A program made the translations under genes and the position numbers. A model generated the notes under the pieces. It was not told the DNA's origin. It saw only the letters and a program-made list of their open reading frames with translations, and searched no databases. A stretch of 55,498 bases of DNA from a virus: positions 1 to 55,498 of the IMG/VR virus record IMGVR_UViG_3300042946_000772; one strand, 5' to 3'. Positions within the stretch are counted from its first letter, which is position 1. Every line of letters begins with the position of its first letter. Shown here piece by piece: positions 40,512 through 47,742 of this stretch.

Positions 40512-40811
40512 ATGGCGAACACTATTGAAAACGACATCACTCAGGCGATCTCGCTTCTAGCTGATGCCCTCGGCATCATCCGAGGAGCGCCAGAGGCGTC
40601 CGGCACCCAGGGGCGAGGGCGACCGCGCAAAAGCGGGGGCGAGCATGCCGCCGAGCTCTACAGTCGAGGGCTGTCCGTCAAGGAGGTCGCAGGGAAGCTC
40701 GGCGTGAGCTATCCGACAGCGCGTCGGATGATCACCGGTACCGGCACGAGCATCCGGTCAACCGAAGAGCGCGCCGCCGCGCGTCGCCGTGCGACACAGC
40801 ACGCGGCGTAG
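40512..40811 (+). CDS. HTH regulator on the plus strand (99 aa)
   Basis: The ATG at 40512 follows AAGGGAGAAGATA. The HTH is at residues 47-80 ('HAAELYSRGLSVKEVAGKLGVSYPTARRMITGTGTSIRSTEER'). It closely resembles the minus-strand regulator at 33003-33347. A Gly/Arg linker (GRGRPRKSGG), like an AT-hook, precedes the HTH, and the tail is Arg-rich. It probably acts as a repressor or activator of the array. Confidence 0.75.
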   Translation: MANTIENDITQAISLLADALGIIRGAPEASGTQGRGRPRKSGGEHAAELYSRGLSVKEVAGKLGVSYPTARRMITGTGTSIRSTEERAAARRRATQHAA

Positions 40812-40812
40812 A

Positions 40813-40849
40813 CGAAGAGCCCCGGCGGGGAGTTCCGCCGGGGCCTTCG
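40813..40849. terminator. Two-way terminator between converging genes
   Basis: CGAAG-a-GCCCCGGCGG and CCGCCGGGGC-CTTCG pair around GGAGTT. It lies between the stops of the plus-strand HTH gene and the leftward gene at 40853. Confidence 0.75.
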
Positions 40850-40852
40850 CGT

Positions 40853-41206
40853 CTACTTTGAGAGCGTGAGCCAGTAGTCTGCCCCGCGGTCTCCACCTTC
40901 GATTACAAACCCCGGGCTGCACGGGCACATTCCGCATCCGGCGCTCTGGCTCCAGCGCAGCTTGCCGAAGCGAATGCCGTTCGCGCGAAGGATATCCTCG
41001 AGCGGCTTGCGAAGAAGCGTGTACGGACGTGTCCGCCGGGCATATAACTGCTCGGTGATCGTCTCGCCCTTGACCTCGATGTAGACGATGCTCTGGCCGT
41101 CCGGGCGATCGCTGAATCGGATCGGGCCGTTTGCCCAGGTGCGTCCGTACGGTGACTTCTTGAAGCTCAGCGTGCCGAGCGTCTTGTGGATGACTTCGGT
41201 TGTCAT
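40853..41206 (-). CDS. Conserved CGMCPCSPG phage protein (117 aa)
   Basis: The ATG at 41206 follows GAAGGGGGAACCAC. The protein has a basic beta-rich first half and 'ANGIRFGKLRWSQSAGCGMCPCSPGFVI' near the end. The Cys group is a likely metal or redox site. I recognise this motif from several actinophage small proteins. Function unknown. Confidence 0.65.
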   Translation of the reverse strand: MTTEVIHKTLGTLSFKKSPYGRTWANGPIRFSDRPDGQSIVYIEVKGETITEQLYARRTRPYTLLRKPLEDILRANGIRFGKLRWSQSAGCGMCPCSPGFVIEGGDRGADYWLTLSK

Positions 41207-41238
41207 GTGGTTCCCCCTTCATTTCGTCGTTGTAATAC

Positions 41239-41250
41239 TATTATATCAGG
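41239..41250 (-). promoter_or_regulatory. Array promoter, copy 12 (carries a stop codon)
   Basis: CCTGATATAATA on the minus strand. Its TGA ends the gene at 41246. The leader is ACAACGACGAAATGAAGGGGG. Confidence 0.75.
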
Positions 41251-41503
41251 CAGCCTGCCAGACGACTTCGCCGGTGGACTGGTCGATCACGGCGATGACC
41301 TCGAGGTGAGGGCCGTCATATCCCCAGTCCGAGCTCGCCGCGGCGGCGCGGATGACGTCCGCGGCGGTCGCGGAGCTAGGCGCGGGAAGATCGAACTCGT
41401 CATAGCTGAAGTCCGTCGGGAATGCCTTGCGCTCCGCACGGTCCGCGATGCAGACTGTGTACATGTGCGTTCCGGCTGGCAGCGTGTGCAGGTTCACGTA
41501 CAT
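41246..41503 (-). CDS. Unknown array protein with STGE-W ending (85 aa)
   Basis: The ATG at 41503 follows ACGGAGGACGGA. Starts 'YVNLHTLPAGTHMYTVCIADRAERKAF' and ends 'EVIAVIDQSTGEVVWQA'. The ending matches that of the protein at 37882. It is acidic and alpha/beta. Function unknown. Confidence 0.65.
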   Translation of the reverse strand: MYVNLHTLPAGTHMYTVCIADRAERKAFPTDFSYDEFDLPAPSSATAADVIRAAAASSDWGYDGPHLEVIAVIDQSTGEVVWQAA

Positions 41504-41531
41504 TCCGTCCTCCGTATGTCGTCGTTGGTAC

Positions 41532-41543
41532 TATTATATCAGG
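41532..41543 (-). promoter_or_regulatory. Array promoter, copy 13
   Basis: CCTGATATAATA on the minus strand; the leader is CCAACGACGACATACGGAGG. Confidence 0.75.
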
Positions 41544-41552
41544 AGGGAAAAG

Positions 41553-41622
41553 GACCGGCGCGCCAAGAGAGCGAGTCGATGTCACCGGGGGAAGTGACAG
41601 GTCGCATACTCTCGGCGCGCCG
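41553..41622 (-). terminator. Large two-part hairpin after the Cys-rich microprotein
   Basis: CCGGCGCGCC at the left pairs with GGCGCGCCGG at the right, extended by GAGAG/CTCTC. Inside is GTCAC-N8-GTGAC. It lies between the stop at 41632 and promoter copy 13. Confidence 0.65.
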
Positions 41623-41631
41623 GGGTCTGTG

Positions 41632-41721
41632 TTAGCGGCGTCTGCCGCCGCACCCTCGATGACCGCAGCCTCCACAGAAGCCACCGGAGCTGCAGGCGCA
41701 CCCGCAGCTGCCCACGGTCAC
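41632..41721 (-). CDS. Cys/Gly-rich microprotein (29 aa)
   Basis: The GTG at 41721 overlaps the stop of the upstream gene as GTGA, which supports translation. The whole product is 'MTVGSCGCACSSGGFCGGC' followed by GHRGCGGRRR: six Cys, nine Gly and one His in 29 residues. That is a good metal-binding or redox-active composition. A very strong hairpin follows. No family can be assigned at this size. Confidence 0.5.
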   Translation of the reverse strand: MTVGSCGCACSSGGFCGGCGHRGCGGRRR

Positions 41722-41921
41722 CACCACCTCTCGCACGCCTCGCGACGGAATCGCGCGCGGAACTCCGGGTCGCAGTCGCTGGCGAGCTGGGAGATGATGT
41801 CCTGGATCGCCTCGCGGATCATGTCCTCGCCGTACTCGGCGGCGACGTCGTGCTCGCAGTCGCGGAGGGCTTCGCGCGCCTGCTCGATCGTAGTGTACGT
41901 GTACTGCGTTGCCTTTGCCAT
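41718..41921 (-). CDS. Helical array protein (67 aa)
   Basis: The ATG at 41921 follows GAAGGGACACGGAA. The product is mainly helical with acidic and basic patches ('EQAREALRDCEHDVAAEYGEDMIREAIQDIISQ'), two Cys, and ends CERWW. Function unknown. Confidence 0.65.
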   Translation of the reverse strand: MAKATQYTYTTIEQAREALRDCEHDVAAEYGEDMIREAIQDIISQLASDCDPEFRARFRREACERWW

Positions 41922-41951
41922 TTCCGTGTCCCTTCGTCGTTGGCGTAGTAC

Positions 41952-41963
41952 TATTATATCAGG
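41952..41963 (-). promoter_or_regulatory. Array promoter, copy 14 (carries a stop codon)
   Basis: CCTGATATAATA on the minus strand. Its TGA ends the gene at 41959. Confidence 0.75.
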
Positions 41964-42240
41964 CGCCTTGAAGGCACCTGATCTCGTACGCTTCCCACAG
42001 GTCGAAGGTCGCCTCGAAGTCTCCGGTCTCGTGGTAGAAGCCCTCGAGCTTAGGCAGGTCGCCCCAGATGCTGGCAACGAGCACGGCCGAGCGCCATCCG
42101 ATCTCATCGGTGGGGTCGACGCAAGGGCATTCCCTGACGAACGCTTCGGCGAGGCCGCTGTACGGGTTGGTGCGATCGCCAGCCTCGACGTACCCTTCGC
42201 CTGAGCAGGCGACGCAGTTGGCGGTGATGGTGTCAGTCAT
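41959..42240 (-). CDS. DnaJ-type zinc-finger-like protein (93 aa)
   Basis: The ATG at 42240 follows GAAAGGACACCTC. Residues 8-20 are 'ANCVACSGEGYV' (C-x2-C-x-G-x-G as in DnaJ zinc repeats), with 'ECPCVDP' about 25 residues later. The second half is acidic and aromatic. It could be a chaperone-like or RNA-binding small protein. Confidence 0.65.
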   Translation of the reverse strand: MTDTITANCVACSGEGYVEAGDRTNPYSGLAEAFVRECPCVDPTDEIGWRSAVLVASIWGDLPKLEGFYHETGDFEATFDLWEAYEIRCLQGA

Positions 42241-42272
42241 GAGGTGTCCTTTCGTCGTTGGTGCGTTGGAAC

Positions 42273-42284
42273 TATTATATCAGG
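42273..42284 (-). promoter_or_regulatory. Array promoter, copy 15 (carries a stop codon)
   Basis: CCTGATATAATA on the minus strand. Its TGA ends the gene at 42280. The leader is CCAACGACGAAAGGACACC. Confidence 0.75.
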
Positions 42285-42528
42285 CAGGCCCGTCGCGCCA
42301 GGAGTCGTACGGATCCGTGTAGTCCTCGGGTGAATCGATCTTCCGGTCCCACTCGTACTCGCACACCGTGCACACGCAGGAGTCCACGTCGTCGTATCGG
42401 TGCAGCGTCGTGACCACGTGCAGGGTCGGCTTCTCGCACTCGGGGCAATCGAGGGTCTCCTCGGTCTCCGCGTACGGGCCGGCGATCTGCCACTCGTTGC
42501 CGGTGACGCCGGGCGGGTAGTTGCTCAT
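42280..42528 (-). CDS. Zinc-ribbon protein (82 aa)
   Basis: The ATG at 42528 follows CAGGAGGAAACCG. It contains 'DCPECEKPTLHVV' and 'SCVCTVCEYEWDRK', two Cys pairs in a classical zinc ribbon as seen in TFIIS/DksA-like small proteins. It is acidic outside the ribbon. A role in transcription control is possible but not shown. Confidence 0.7.
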   Translation of the reverse strand: MSNYPPGVTGNEWQIAGPYAETEETLDCPECEKPTLHVVTTLHRYDDVDSCVCTVCEYEWDRKIDSPEDYTDPYDSWRDGPA

Positions 42529-42560
42529 TCGGTTTCCTCCTGTCGTTCCGTCGTTGGAAC

Positions 42561-42572
42561 TATTATATCAGG
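42561..42572 (-). promoter_or_regulatory. Array promoter, copy 16
   Basis: CCTGATATAATA on the minus strand; the leader is CCAACGACGGAACGACAGGAGG. Confidence 0.75.
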
Positions 42573-42576
42573 AGGG

Positions 42577-42636
42577 CCGGCCCGGAGAGGGACGGGACGA
42601 AAGGACGGACGAAACAACCGTCCCTCTCCGGGCCGG
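42577..42636 (-). terminator. 19-bp hairpin after the VWA gene
   Basis: CCGGCCCGGAGAGGGACGG and its exact reverse complement flank a 21-22 base loop. It begins four bases after the stop at 42640 and ends four bases before promoter copy 16. Confidence 0.8.
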
Positions 42637-42639
42637 TGT

Positions 42640-44502
42640 CTATGCGGCGTTGCGCGTGCCCGCGTTGGTGAGCTGGCGGGCTGCCGCCGTGCCGATCTCG
42701 GTCGCGGCCTTCGCCGGATCGAGGTAGCCCGGGATGATCGCGGCACTCGCCGTGCCGATGATCTCTTTGGCGTAGTAGTCAGAATCGAACGGCAGCCACA
42801 GGACTGCGACGCCCGCCTGGTCGCACCGCTGCACCCAGCGGCGAGCGTTCCGCTGCTCGGTCGGCGTGTAGCACCCGTCACTGACGATGACGAGCAGACG
42901 CGCGCCGGTGCCGTGCAGCAGGTTGAGCCCGCCGTCCAGCGCCTTGAAGGCATCGTCGAAGCGCTCCGTGCCGTCCGGTGCAGTGTACACGTGCACCTCG
43001 GACAGATGCTGCCCAGGCTTGAGCGTGGGGAACACGCCGCTGCCGTAGTACACCATCGCCGCGCGCGCCTGGATGCGACGAGCCGCCTCGGACATGACCC
43101 ATGCCGTGACTGCCATCGGCTCCATCGCCGAGCTCATGCTGCCGGAGATGTCGACCATGACGCCGATGTTGAGCGTCGGGTCGTCGGTGTGCTTGCGCGC
43201 CGTGCGACGCCAGGGCTCGATCTCGGCGCGGATGCCCTTCGACTTCAGAGCGGCGCCCTGCACCATTGCGCGCGTGCGCAGTCGACCGGGAGGAAGAACC
43301 GAGTGAATCTCGACCTCGTCACGCTCACGGTACTTCGCCTTGTCGAGCATCTGCGCAACTCGAACTGCTGCCGCGCGTTCCGGACCGGTGGGCGGACGCG
43401 TCGCAACGAGTCGCGACGCGGACCTGCTTGTTGCGGATGGGCCGGTCCCCTTGGCGAAGAGCTTCGAGGCAGCGGACTCGTGCTCGCGGCGCTCGGTGCT
43501 CGCGGAGCTGCGCGCCTTGACCTCGCGGTCCCACTCCTCTGCCATCTGCTGATCGGCGGCGTCGTCCGCGGCTGAGATCGCGACCATGTCGCGCATGTCC
43601 TCGAGCGCGTCGAGGATGTCGCTCATGCTGATGCCGGAACCTTCGCCTTCACCTTCGCCGGACTCACCGGTGCCTTCACCTTCGCCGGACTCACCGGAGT
43701 CACTCGGATCGCCAGACGTGCCGGACGTGCCACCGGGTGTTCCGGTCTCGCCCTTCTCCTTGGCGCGCTCCTTGAGAAGCTCGACCCAACGGTAGGCGAG
43801 GCCGTACATCGACTCGACGTTGTAGTGATTGGCGTGAGACTGGAAGGTGAGCCAGATGCTGCGGAGCTCCTTCATGAGCTCGGCGCCCAGGTGTTCGTCG
43901 ATGATGCCGATGACCTCATTGACGTCGTCGCGATCGAGAACGCCGGCGTCAACGCGAGCGTGAAGCAAACCAGCGAGGTGCGCCGCGTTCCAGGTGTCGA
44001 GCTCAGCGCCCGGGTTCTCGCGAATGTCAGCAAGGACAATGTCGAGCGCACAGGCGCGAAGAAACGCGCGGTTGCTCGGGATCTCGCGAACGCCCCATGC
44101 TTCGATGCGGGACTCCTCGAGAAGCGTAAGCGCCTGGTAGACACGAGCAGGAAGCTCGGCGATCGCGGCGTCAAGGTTCCAGCGCGAGTAGCGAGCGTGC
44201 AGTGCCTCGTGGAAGATGGCGCCAGCGGCGCGCGGCCAGTCAAACTGCGTATCGCGCTCGCGCAGGTCGCCAATAAACTCTGGCGACACTGTGCCGAAGG
44301 CGACGTCGACGTTGACCTCGACCTCGGCGAGCTTCGGGTTGTAGCATGCGGGCGCTGGTCCGCCGGCGCCAGGTCCGACGTATGCGACCAGGTCGCTGCG
44401 TCCTGCCCAGGTGTTCACCAGCTCGCCGAGCTGGGCGCCAGTGCGCAACCACTCGGAGGGCGTTGCCTCCGCGCGGGTGACGCTGTGCTTGATGTGCGCC
44501 AT
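42640..44502 (-). CDS. VWA-domain protein with HExxH metallopeptidase-like motif
   Basis: This 620-aa protein starts at ATG 44502 after GAAAGGACACGGAC. Near residue 95 it has 'AGAIFHEALHARYSRW', an HExxH motif as in DUF2201-type putative metallopeptidases. Residues 240-300 are a Gly/Glu/Ser-rich linker. The C-terminal 200 residues are a VWA domain with MIDAS 'MVDISGSMSSAM' and 'VIVSDGCYTP'. The gene before it encodes a MoxR-type ATPase, its usual partner. Such pairs remodel or insert metals in target complexes. In phages CobS/CobT-like pairs are known but poorly understood. Confidence 0.75.
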   Translation of the reverse strand: MAHIKHSVTRAEATPSEWLRTGAQLGELVNTWAGRSDLVAYVGPGAGGPAPACYNPKLAEVEVNVDVAFGTVSPEFIGDLRERDTQFDWPRAAGAIFHEALHARYSRWNLDAAIAELPARVYQALTLLEESRIEAWGVREIPSNRAFLRACALDIVLADIRENPGAELDTWNAAHLAGLLHARVDAGVLDRDDVNEVIGIIDEHLGAELMKELRSIWLTFQSHANHYNVESMYGLAYRWVELLKERAKEKGETGTPGGTSGTSGDPSDSGESGEGEGTGESGEGEGEGSGISMSDILDALEDMRDMVAISAADDAADQQMAEEWDREVKARSSASTERREHESAASKLFAKGTGPSATSRSASRLVATRPPTGPERAAAVRVAQMLDKAKYRERDEVEIHSVLPPGRLRTRAMVQGAALKSKGIRAEIEPWRRTARKHTDDPTLNIGVMVDISGSMSSAMEPMAVTAWVMSEAARRIQARAAMVYYGSGVFPTLKPGQHLSEVHVYTAPDGTERFDDAFKALDGGLNLLHGTGARLLVIVSDGCYTPTEQRNARRWVQRCDQAGVAVLWLPFDSDYYAKEIIGTASAAIIPGYLDPAKAATEIGTAAARQLTNAGTRNAA

Positions 44503-44543
44503 GTCCGTGTCCTTTCGTCGTTGGTGTTTCCGTCCGTGAGCAC

Positions 44544-44555
44544 TATTATATCAGG
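44544..44555 (-). promoter_or_regulatory. Array promoter, copy 17
   Basis: CCTGATATAATA on the minus strand. The leader has CACCAACGACGAAAGGACACGG. Confidence 0.75.
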
Positions 44556-44563
44556 TGCCCTGT

Positions 44564-44603
44564 GAGGGGCGCCAACCAACCAGCCAGGTGGTCGACGCCC
44601 CTC
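44564..44603 (-). terminator. Hairpin after the MoxR-type gene
   Basis: GAGGGGCG and CGCCCCTC pair around a 24-base loop. It lies between the stop at 44623 and promoter copy 17. Confidence 0.6.
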
Positions 44604-44622
44604 GGCGCGAAGATACCGGAGG

Positions 44623-45618
44623 CTAGATCTTCGCGGGTCGGCACTCGTCGCCGAAGACCCGAGTAAAGACGTCCGCAACGACGGGGCGGTCCATCTCCGG
44701 GGCAGCGGCCAAGAGGTTCGCGATCGCGAACTTCGTGCCGAACATCTCGGACAGATCACGGAAGGCGAGCAGCTCGCGCATCTGCGGAGCCCAGCTCACC
44801 TCCGAGCTCTGCTGCTTCTTGCTCAGGTTCTGCGCCGCAGTCACGATCTGCGCGGGAACGCCGAGCTTCTTGGCGAGACCCCAGTCCGTGGTCATCTCCA
44901 CCTGGATCGTGAAGCGGGACAGCAGAGCCTCGGACAGTCGAACGCCGGGAGCGTTCGGATTGGTGGCGGCGATGACGTAGAACCCGTCCTCCGCGTGAAC
45001 CACGCCGCGCTCAGGGTTGGCGGTCACGTTGTACTCGCGGCGGCCGTCCATGAGGCCGTACACGATCGACAGCACCTTCGGGTCGATGAGACCGATCTCG
45101 TCGATGAGGAAGGGCTTGCCTGACGCGGCAGCCTTGAGCAGAGGGCCGTCCTCCCAGACGAAACCGCCGGACGGAGTCTGCACATAGCCACCGACCAGGT
45201 CGGCGACCTCCGTGTCGCCGGAGCCGAGCAGCGTGAAGGCGTCGTCAAACGCCGCCTCGACCAGTGCGGTCTTGCCACAGCCAGGCGCGCCGTAGAGCAA
45301 GACAAACTGCATCGCATTGCGCGCCTTGCGCAGAACCTCGACGTCGTCGTGCTCACCCCACTTGCGGGTGTGGTACACGTCGCCGTTCGGGCGAAGGTAC
45401 GTCGAGCTGCCGGTGAGGGCATCGGCGTTGATCACGACAGGCGCCTTCTTGGTCGCGTGCCGCTTGGTCGCGCGGCCCTGGGTCTCGATCATACTATCGA
45501 GTATGTCGTCCAGGTGAGGGTTGGCGGACTGCACTCCGGCAGCCGCGATGATCTCGGCGAGGTGTGTGGTGCTCGGGTCCTCGACGAGCTCCTCGAAGAC
45601 TGTGCTGGGAATTGCCAT
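44623..45618 (-). CDS. MoxR/CobS-type AAA ATPase (331 aa)
   Basis: I choose ATG 45618 after AAAAGGACGTGATCCCC. The ATPase core has Walker A 'GAPGCGKTA' near residue 112, 'DLVGGYVQTPSGGFVWEDGPLLKAA', Walker B 'PFLIDEIGLI' and 'YVIAATNPNAPGVRLSEALLSRFTIQVEM' (sensor 1 and arginine-finger region). The N-terminal 90 residues are a separate helical domain. It probably powers the VWA/HExxH protein encoded next. Each gene has its own promoter. Confidence 0.85.
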   Translation of the reverse strand: MAIPSTVFEELVEDPSTTHLAEIIAAAGVQSANPHLDDILDSMIETQGRATKRHATKKAPVVINADALTGSSTYLRPNGDVYHTRKWGEHDDVEVLRKARNAMQFVLLYGAPGCGKTALVEAAFDDAFTLLGSGDTEVADLVGGYVQTPSGGFVWEDGPLLKAAASGKPFLIDEIGLIDPKVLSIVYGLMDGRREYNVTANPERGVVHAEDGFYVIAATNPNAPGVRLSEALLSRFTIQVEMTTDWGLAKKLGVPAQIVTAAQNLSKKQQSSEVSWAPQMRELLAFRDLSEMFGTKFAIANLLAAAPEMDRPVVADVFTRVFGDECRPAKI

Positions 45619-45666
45619 GGGGATCACGTCCTTTTCGTCGTTGTGGCTGGTGCGCGGTGCTAGTGC

Positions 45667-45678
45667 TATTATATCAGG
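45667..45678 (-). promoter_or_regulatory. Array promoter, copy 18 (carries a stop codon)
   Basis: CCTGATATAATA on the minus strand. Its TGA ends the gene at 45674. The leader is CACAACGACGAAAAGGACG. Confidence 0.75.
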
Positions 45679-46144
45679 AGGCGAAGAGGGCCTCGCCGAA
45701 GCCGAGCGCGCGACGGACTCGAGTGATGCGGGCAACCACCTTGTACGGCGTCTTGCCCTGGCGAACATCGTCCATGTCCTGAGCAGTCACCTCGACGATC
45801 ACCGGCTTCTTGTAGAGCTTCCAGCCACGGGACGACAGGTTGACGAGCGTCCCCTCCATGAACTCGAAGCGGGAGAGTCCGAAGGCGTGCGCTGAATCGT
45901 CGGCAATCGCCGGGCGAACACCGTGCCATGGCTCGGCAACTGCGGACGAGGTCTTCCACGACTTGCGCGGAGCATCGGCGCTGATCTGCCGGCGGTACAG
46001 CGTGTGGGGAACGTAGACGCCCATCGGGTTGTGGCCGTCCGGCATCAGAATCATCTGAACCGTCCACGAAGCCTTGCGGAACTCGAGGTAAACGGCCTTG
46101 CCGGTCACGACGGCCTTGCCGGTCGCGTCGGTGGCTGAATTCAT
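45674..46144 (-). CDS. Unknown protein upstream of the ATPase (156 aa)
   Basis: The ATG at 46144 follows GAAAGGACACGGAA. It is a basic, beta-rich protein: 'KAVYLEFRKASWTVQMILMPDGHNPMG', 'HAFGLSRFEFMEGTLVNLSSRGWKLYKKPVIVEVT'. The order (this gene, then ATPase, then VWA) suggests it may be a third component or substrate of the ATPase pair. That is inferred from gene order only. Confidence 0.65.
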   Translation of the reverse strand: MNSATDATGKAVVTGKAVYLEFRKASWTVQMILMPDGHNPMGVYVPHTLYRRQISADAPRKSWKTSSAVAEPWHGVRPAIADDSAHAFGLSRFEFMEGTLVNLSSRGWKLYKKPVIVEVTAQDMDDVRQGKTPYKVVARITRVRRALGFGEALFAS

Positions 46145-46192
46145 TTCCGTGTCCTTTCGTCGTTTCCGGCTCCTCCGTGCCGGCGTTGGTAC

Positions 46193-46204
46193 TATTATAT
46201 CAGG
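46193..46204 (-). promoter_or_regulatory. Array promoter, copy 19
   Basis: CCTGATATAATA on the minus strand. A GCCGGC hairpin and AACGACGAAAGGACACGG follow in the leader. Confidence 0.75.
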
Positions 46205-46218
46205 CGTGGTGAAGCAGG

Positions 46219-46440
46219 CTAGTCGACACCCACCGGAGCCACAACATTTGGTTCCGAGACGCGAAGACCGTTTAAAAGACGAGTTGTCGTCTCAAGCGAC
46301 AGCGTCGACTCCAGATGAGTATCGCCAGCCATTAACGTGACCAGCGCCAACTCAAGTACGTCCGTGCGGGAAAGCTTCACACCGCTGCGCTCAAGCTGCG
46401 CCTCAAGCGCGTCCGCGGCTGTCTCAACTCTCGTCTTCAT
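46219..46440 (-). CDS. Ribbon-helix-helix-like small protein (73 aa)
   Basis: I choose ATG 46440, since GGAG lies six bases before it; a GTG one codon upstream is possible. The sequence 'RVETAADALEAQLERSGVKLSRTDVLELALVTLMA' has the length and spacing of a strand followed by two helices. It resembles ParD/CopG-type proteins. It is the last gene of the run from promoter copy 20. Confidence 0.55.
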   Translation of the reverse strand: MKTRVETAADALEAQLERSGVKLSRTDVLELALVTLMAGDTHLESTLSLETTTRLLNGLRVSEPNVVAPVGVD

Positions 46441-46576
46441 CACTCACTCCAAGCATCCGCGCAAACATCTCACCATCAGGCTGCCGAAGAACAAGCTCAC
46501 GCACGCGTGCCACCTCCTCCGGTGACGGAGGCTCGATCTTGTCGAGAAGAATGGCAGCACTGTCGACTTTGCTCAC
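46424..46576 (-). CDS. Helical microprotein (50 aa)
   Basis: The GTG at 46576 overlaps the stop of the preceding gene (GTGA). The end overlaps the next start by 17 bases. The protein is acidic and helical ('SAAILLDKIEPPSPEEVARVRELVL', 'GEMFARMLGVSDEDES'). Coupling to both neighbours supports its reality. It may act with the RHH-like protein as a pair. Confidence 0.55.
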   Translation of the reverse strand: MSKVDSAAILLDKIEPPSPEEVARVRELVLRQPDGEMFARMLGVSDEDES

Positions 46577-47742
46577 TTAGCAATTTTAACACTTGCCAGG
46601 TTCGAGGCCGTCAACTCCGCCAGCTGTCGCAACGGCTCAAGAGCTTTAAGCTCAGCAGCAAGCCGGTCACGCTCCGCTGTCATCTTCGCGAGCCTGTCCT
46701 CGACGACCGCGATCCGCGCGGTGACCTCGCGATCGATCAGGCCGCTAACCGCCGCCGCGATGCCCGTCAGGTCTGCGCCAGCCAGGCCGGTGTCCGTCCC
46801 CGTCATCGCCGGCGTTGGCTCCTGCGGGCCGGACGTTGCACCAAACCGGGCCGCCCAATCAACCTCGAGAATCACGCCCGTCACAGCCTCGCGCTCCGTG
46901 CGGGCCGGTACCTCGCCCGGCGGCGCCCAGTACAGCATTGCGTGCGCGCCGGTTGCCGTGCCGCCTGCACGAAGATTTCGCTCGTCGGGAGACTCCTTCC
47001 GTGAAGAGATTTTCTTCTCCGCGAGAAGTTCCTTGATCGCGTTGCGAACCGTCGTGATCTCGTAGACGTAGTTCAGCTCCCGCTCAAGGTACTGCTGAAG
47101 CTCGAGCGCGGTCAACGGCTGAGACGAGTCCTCGAGAACGAGCTGCACCATGCCGACCAGGTCGACGTGCTCACGGGACCGCTTCTCTAGATACGGGCGA
47201 AGCTTGTCCACCGCCTCGGTCGACTTCGTCAGCGAGGCCGGCTCCATGAACCGAACCTCGACCGGCGCAGCAGGCCGGTCCTCGCCGACCTCCGTCGGAG
47301 TGAGCTGCTTCTCGCGCCGCGACAGGTACGAGTCCTCGCTGCGCGCCGCCATGCCGACGTGCACCGCGAGAACCTCGAGCCACTCGCCGCGAAGCCACCA
47401 GACAGGCCGCCGGCCTGAACCGGGCAGCGGCTGCAGCACGCACCGCGCGTTGCCGGATTTCTTGAGATACTCGTAGATCGGTGCGATGAACGCATCCATC
47501 TCGGGCCGCTTGTCGCTCGCCGCGAGCTCAGGCCACAGCCTGCACACGACACCGCGAAGATTCAGCTCGCCCGCGATACCCGGCATGCCGTCAAGCGAAT
47601 GAGGCTTGCCGCCGCCGTCCGCGAGCAGAGAGTGAGCTCGCGCCCACACCAACCAGCTTTTCTGTTCGATCGCCGCGTCGCGGGCCTCGGCGGCATCTCT
47701 GCCGGTGATGGAGACTCGGGCGGTAGATGAGAGTCGTGCCAT
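46573..47742 (-). CDS. Winged-helix and coiled-coil protein (389 aa)
   Basis: The ATG at 47742 lies behind CGAAACGGACTACGCC. Residues 1-160 are alpha/beta ('VSITGRDAAEARDAAI', 'ARCVLQPLPGSGRRPVWWLRGEWLEVLAVHVG'). Residues 190-260 look like a winged helix ('LVGMVQLVLEDSSQPLTALELQQYLERELNYVYEITTVRNAIKELLAEKKI'). Residues 320-385 form a coiled coil. It is probably a DNA-binding regulatory or partition-like protein. No catalytic site was found. Confidence 0.6.
   Translation of the reverse strand: MARLSSTARVSITGRDAAEARDAAIEQKSWLVWARAHSLLADGGGKPHSLDGMPGIAGELNLRGVVCRLWPELAASDKRPEMDAFIAPIYEYLKKSGNARCVLQPLPGSGRRPVWWLRGEWLEVLAVHVGMAARSEDSYLSRREKQLTPTEVGEDRPAAPVEVRFMEPASLTKSTEAVDKLRPYLEKRSREHVDLVGMVQLVLEDSSQPLTALELQQYLERELNYVYEITTVRNAIKELLAEKKISSRKESPDERNLRAGGTATGAHAMLYWAPPGEVPARTEREAVTGVILEVDWAARFGATSGPQEPTPAMTGTDTGLAGADLTGIAAAVSGLIDREVTARIAVVEDRLAKMTAERDRLAAELKALEPLRQLAELTASNLASVKIAK

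Noticed and set aside
42400-43575. 391-codon plus-strand frame opposite the VWA gene
   Set aside because: It crosses a terminator hairpin, a promoter and an intergenic gap of the minus strand. It is a GC-driven open frame.
45618-45768. N-terminal extension of the MoxR-type ATPase
   Set aside because: The extension would read through promoter copy 18 and the leader. The ATG at 45618 has a ribosome site.
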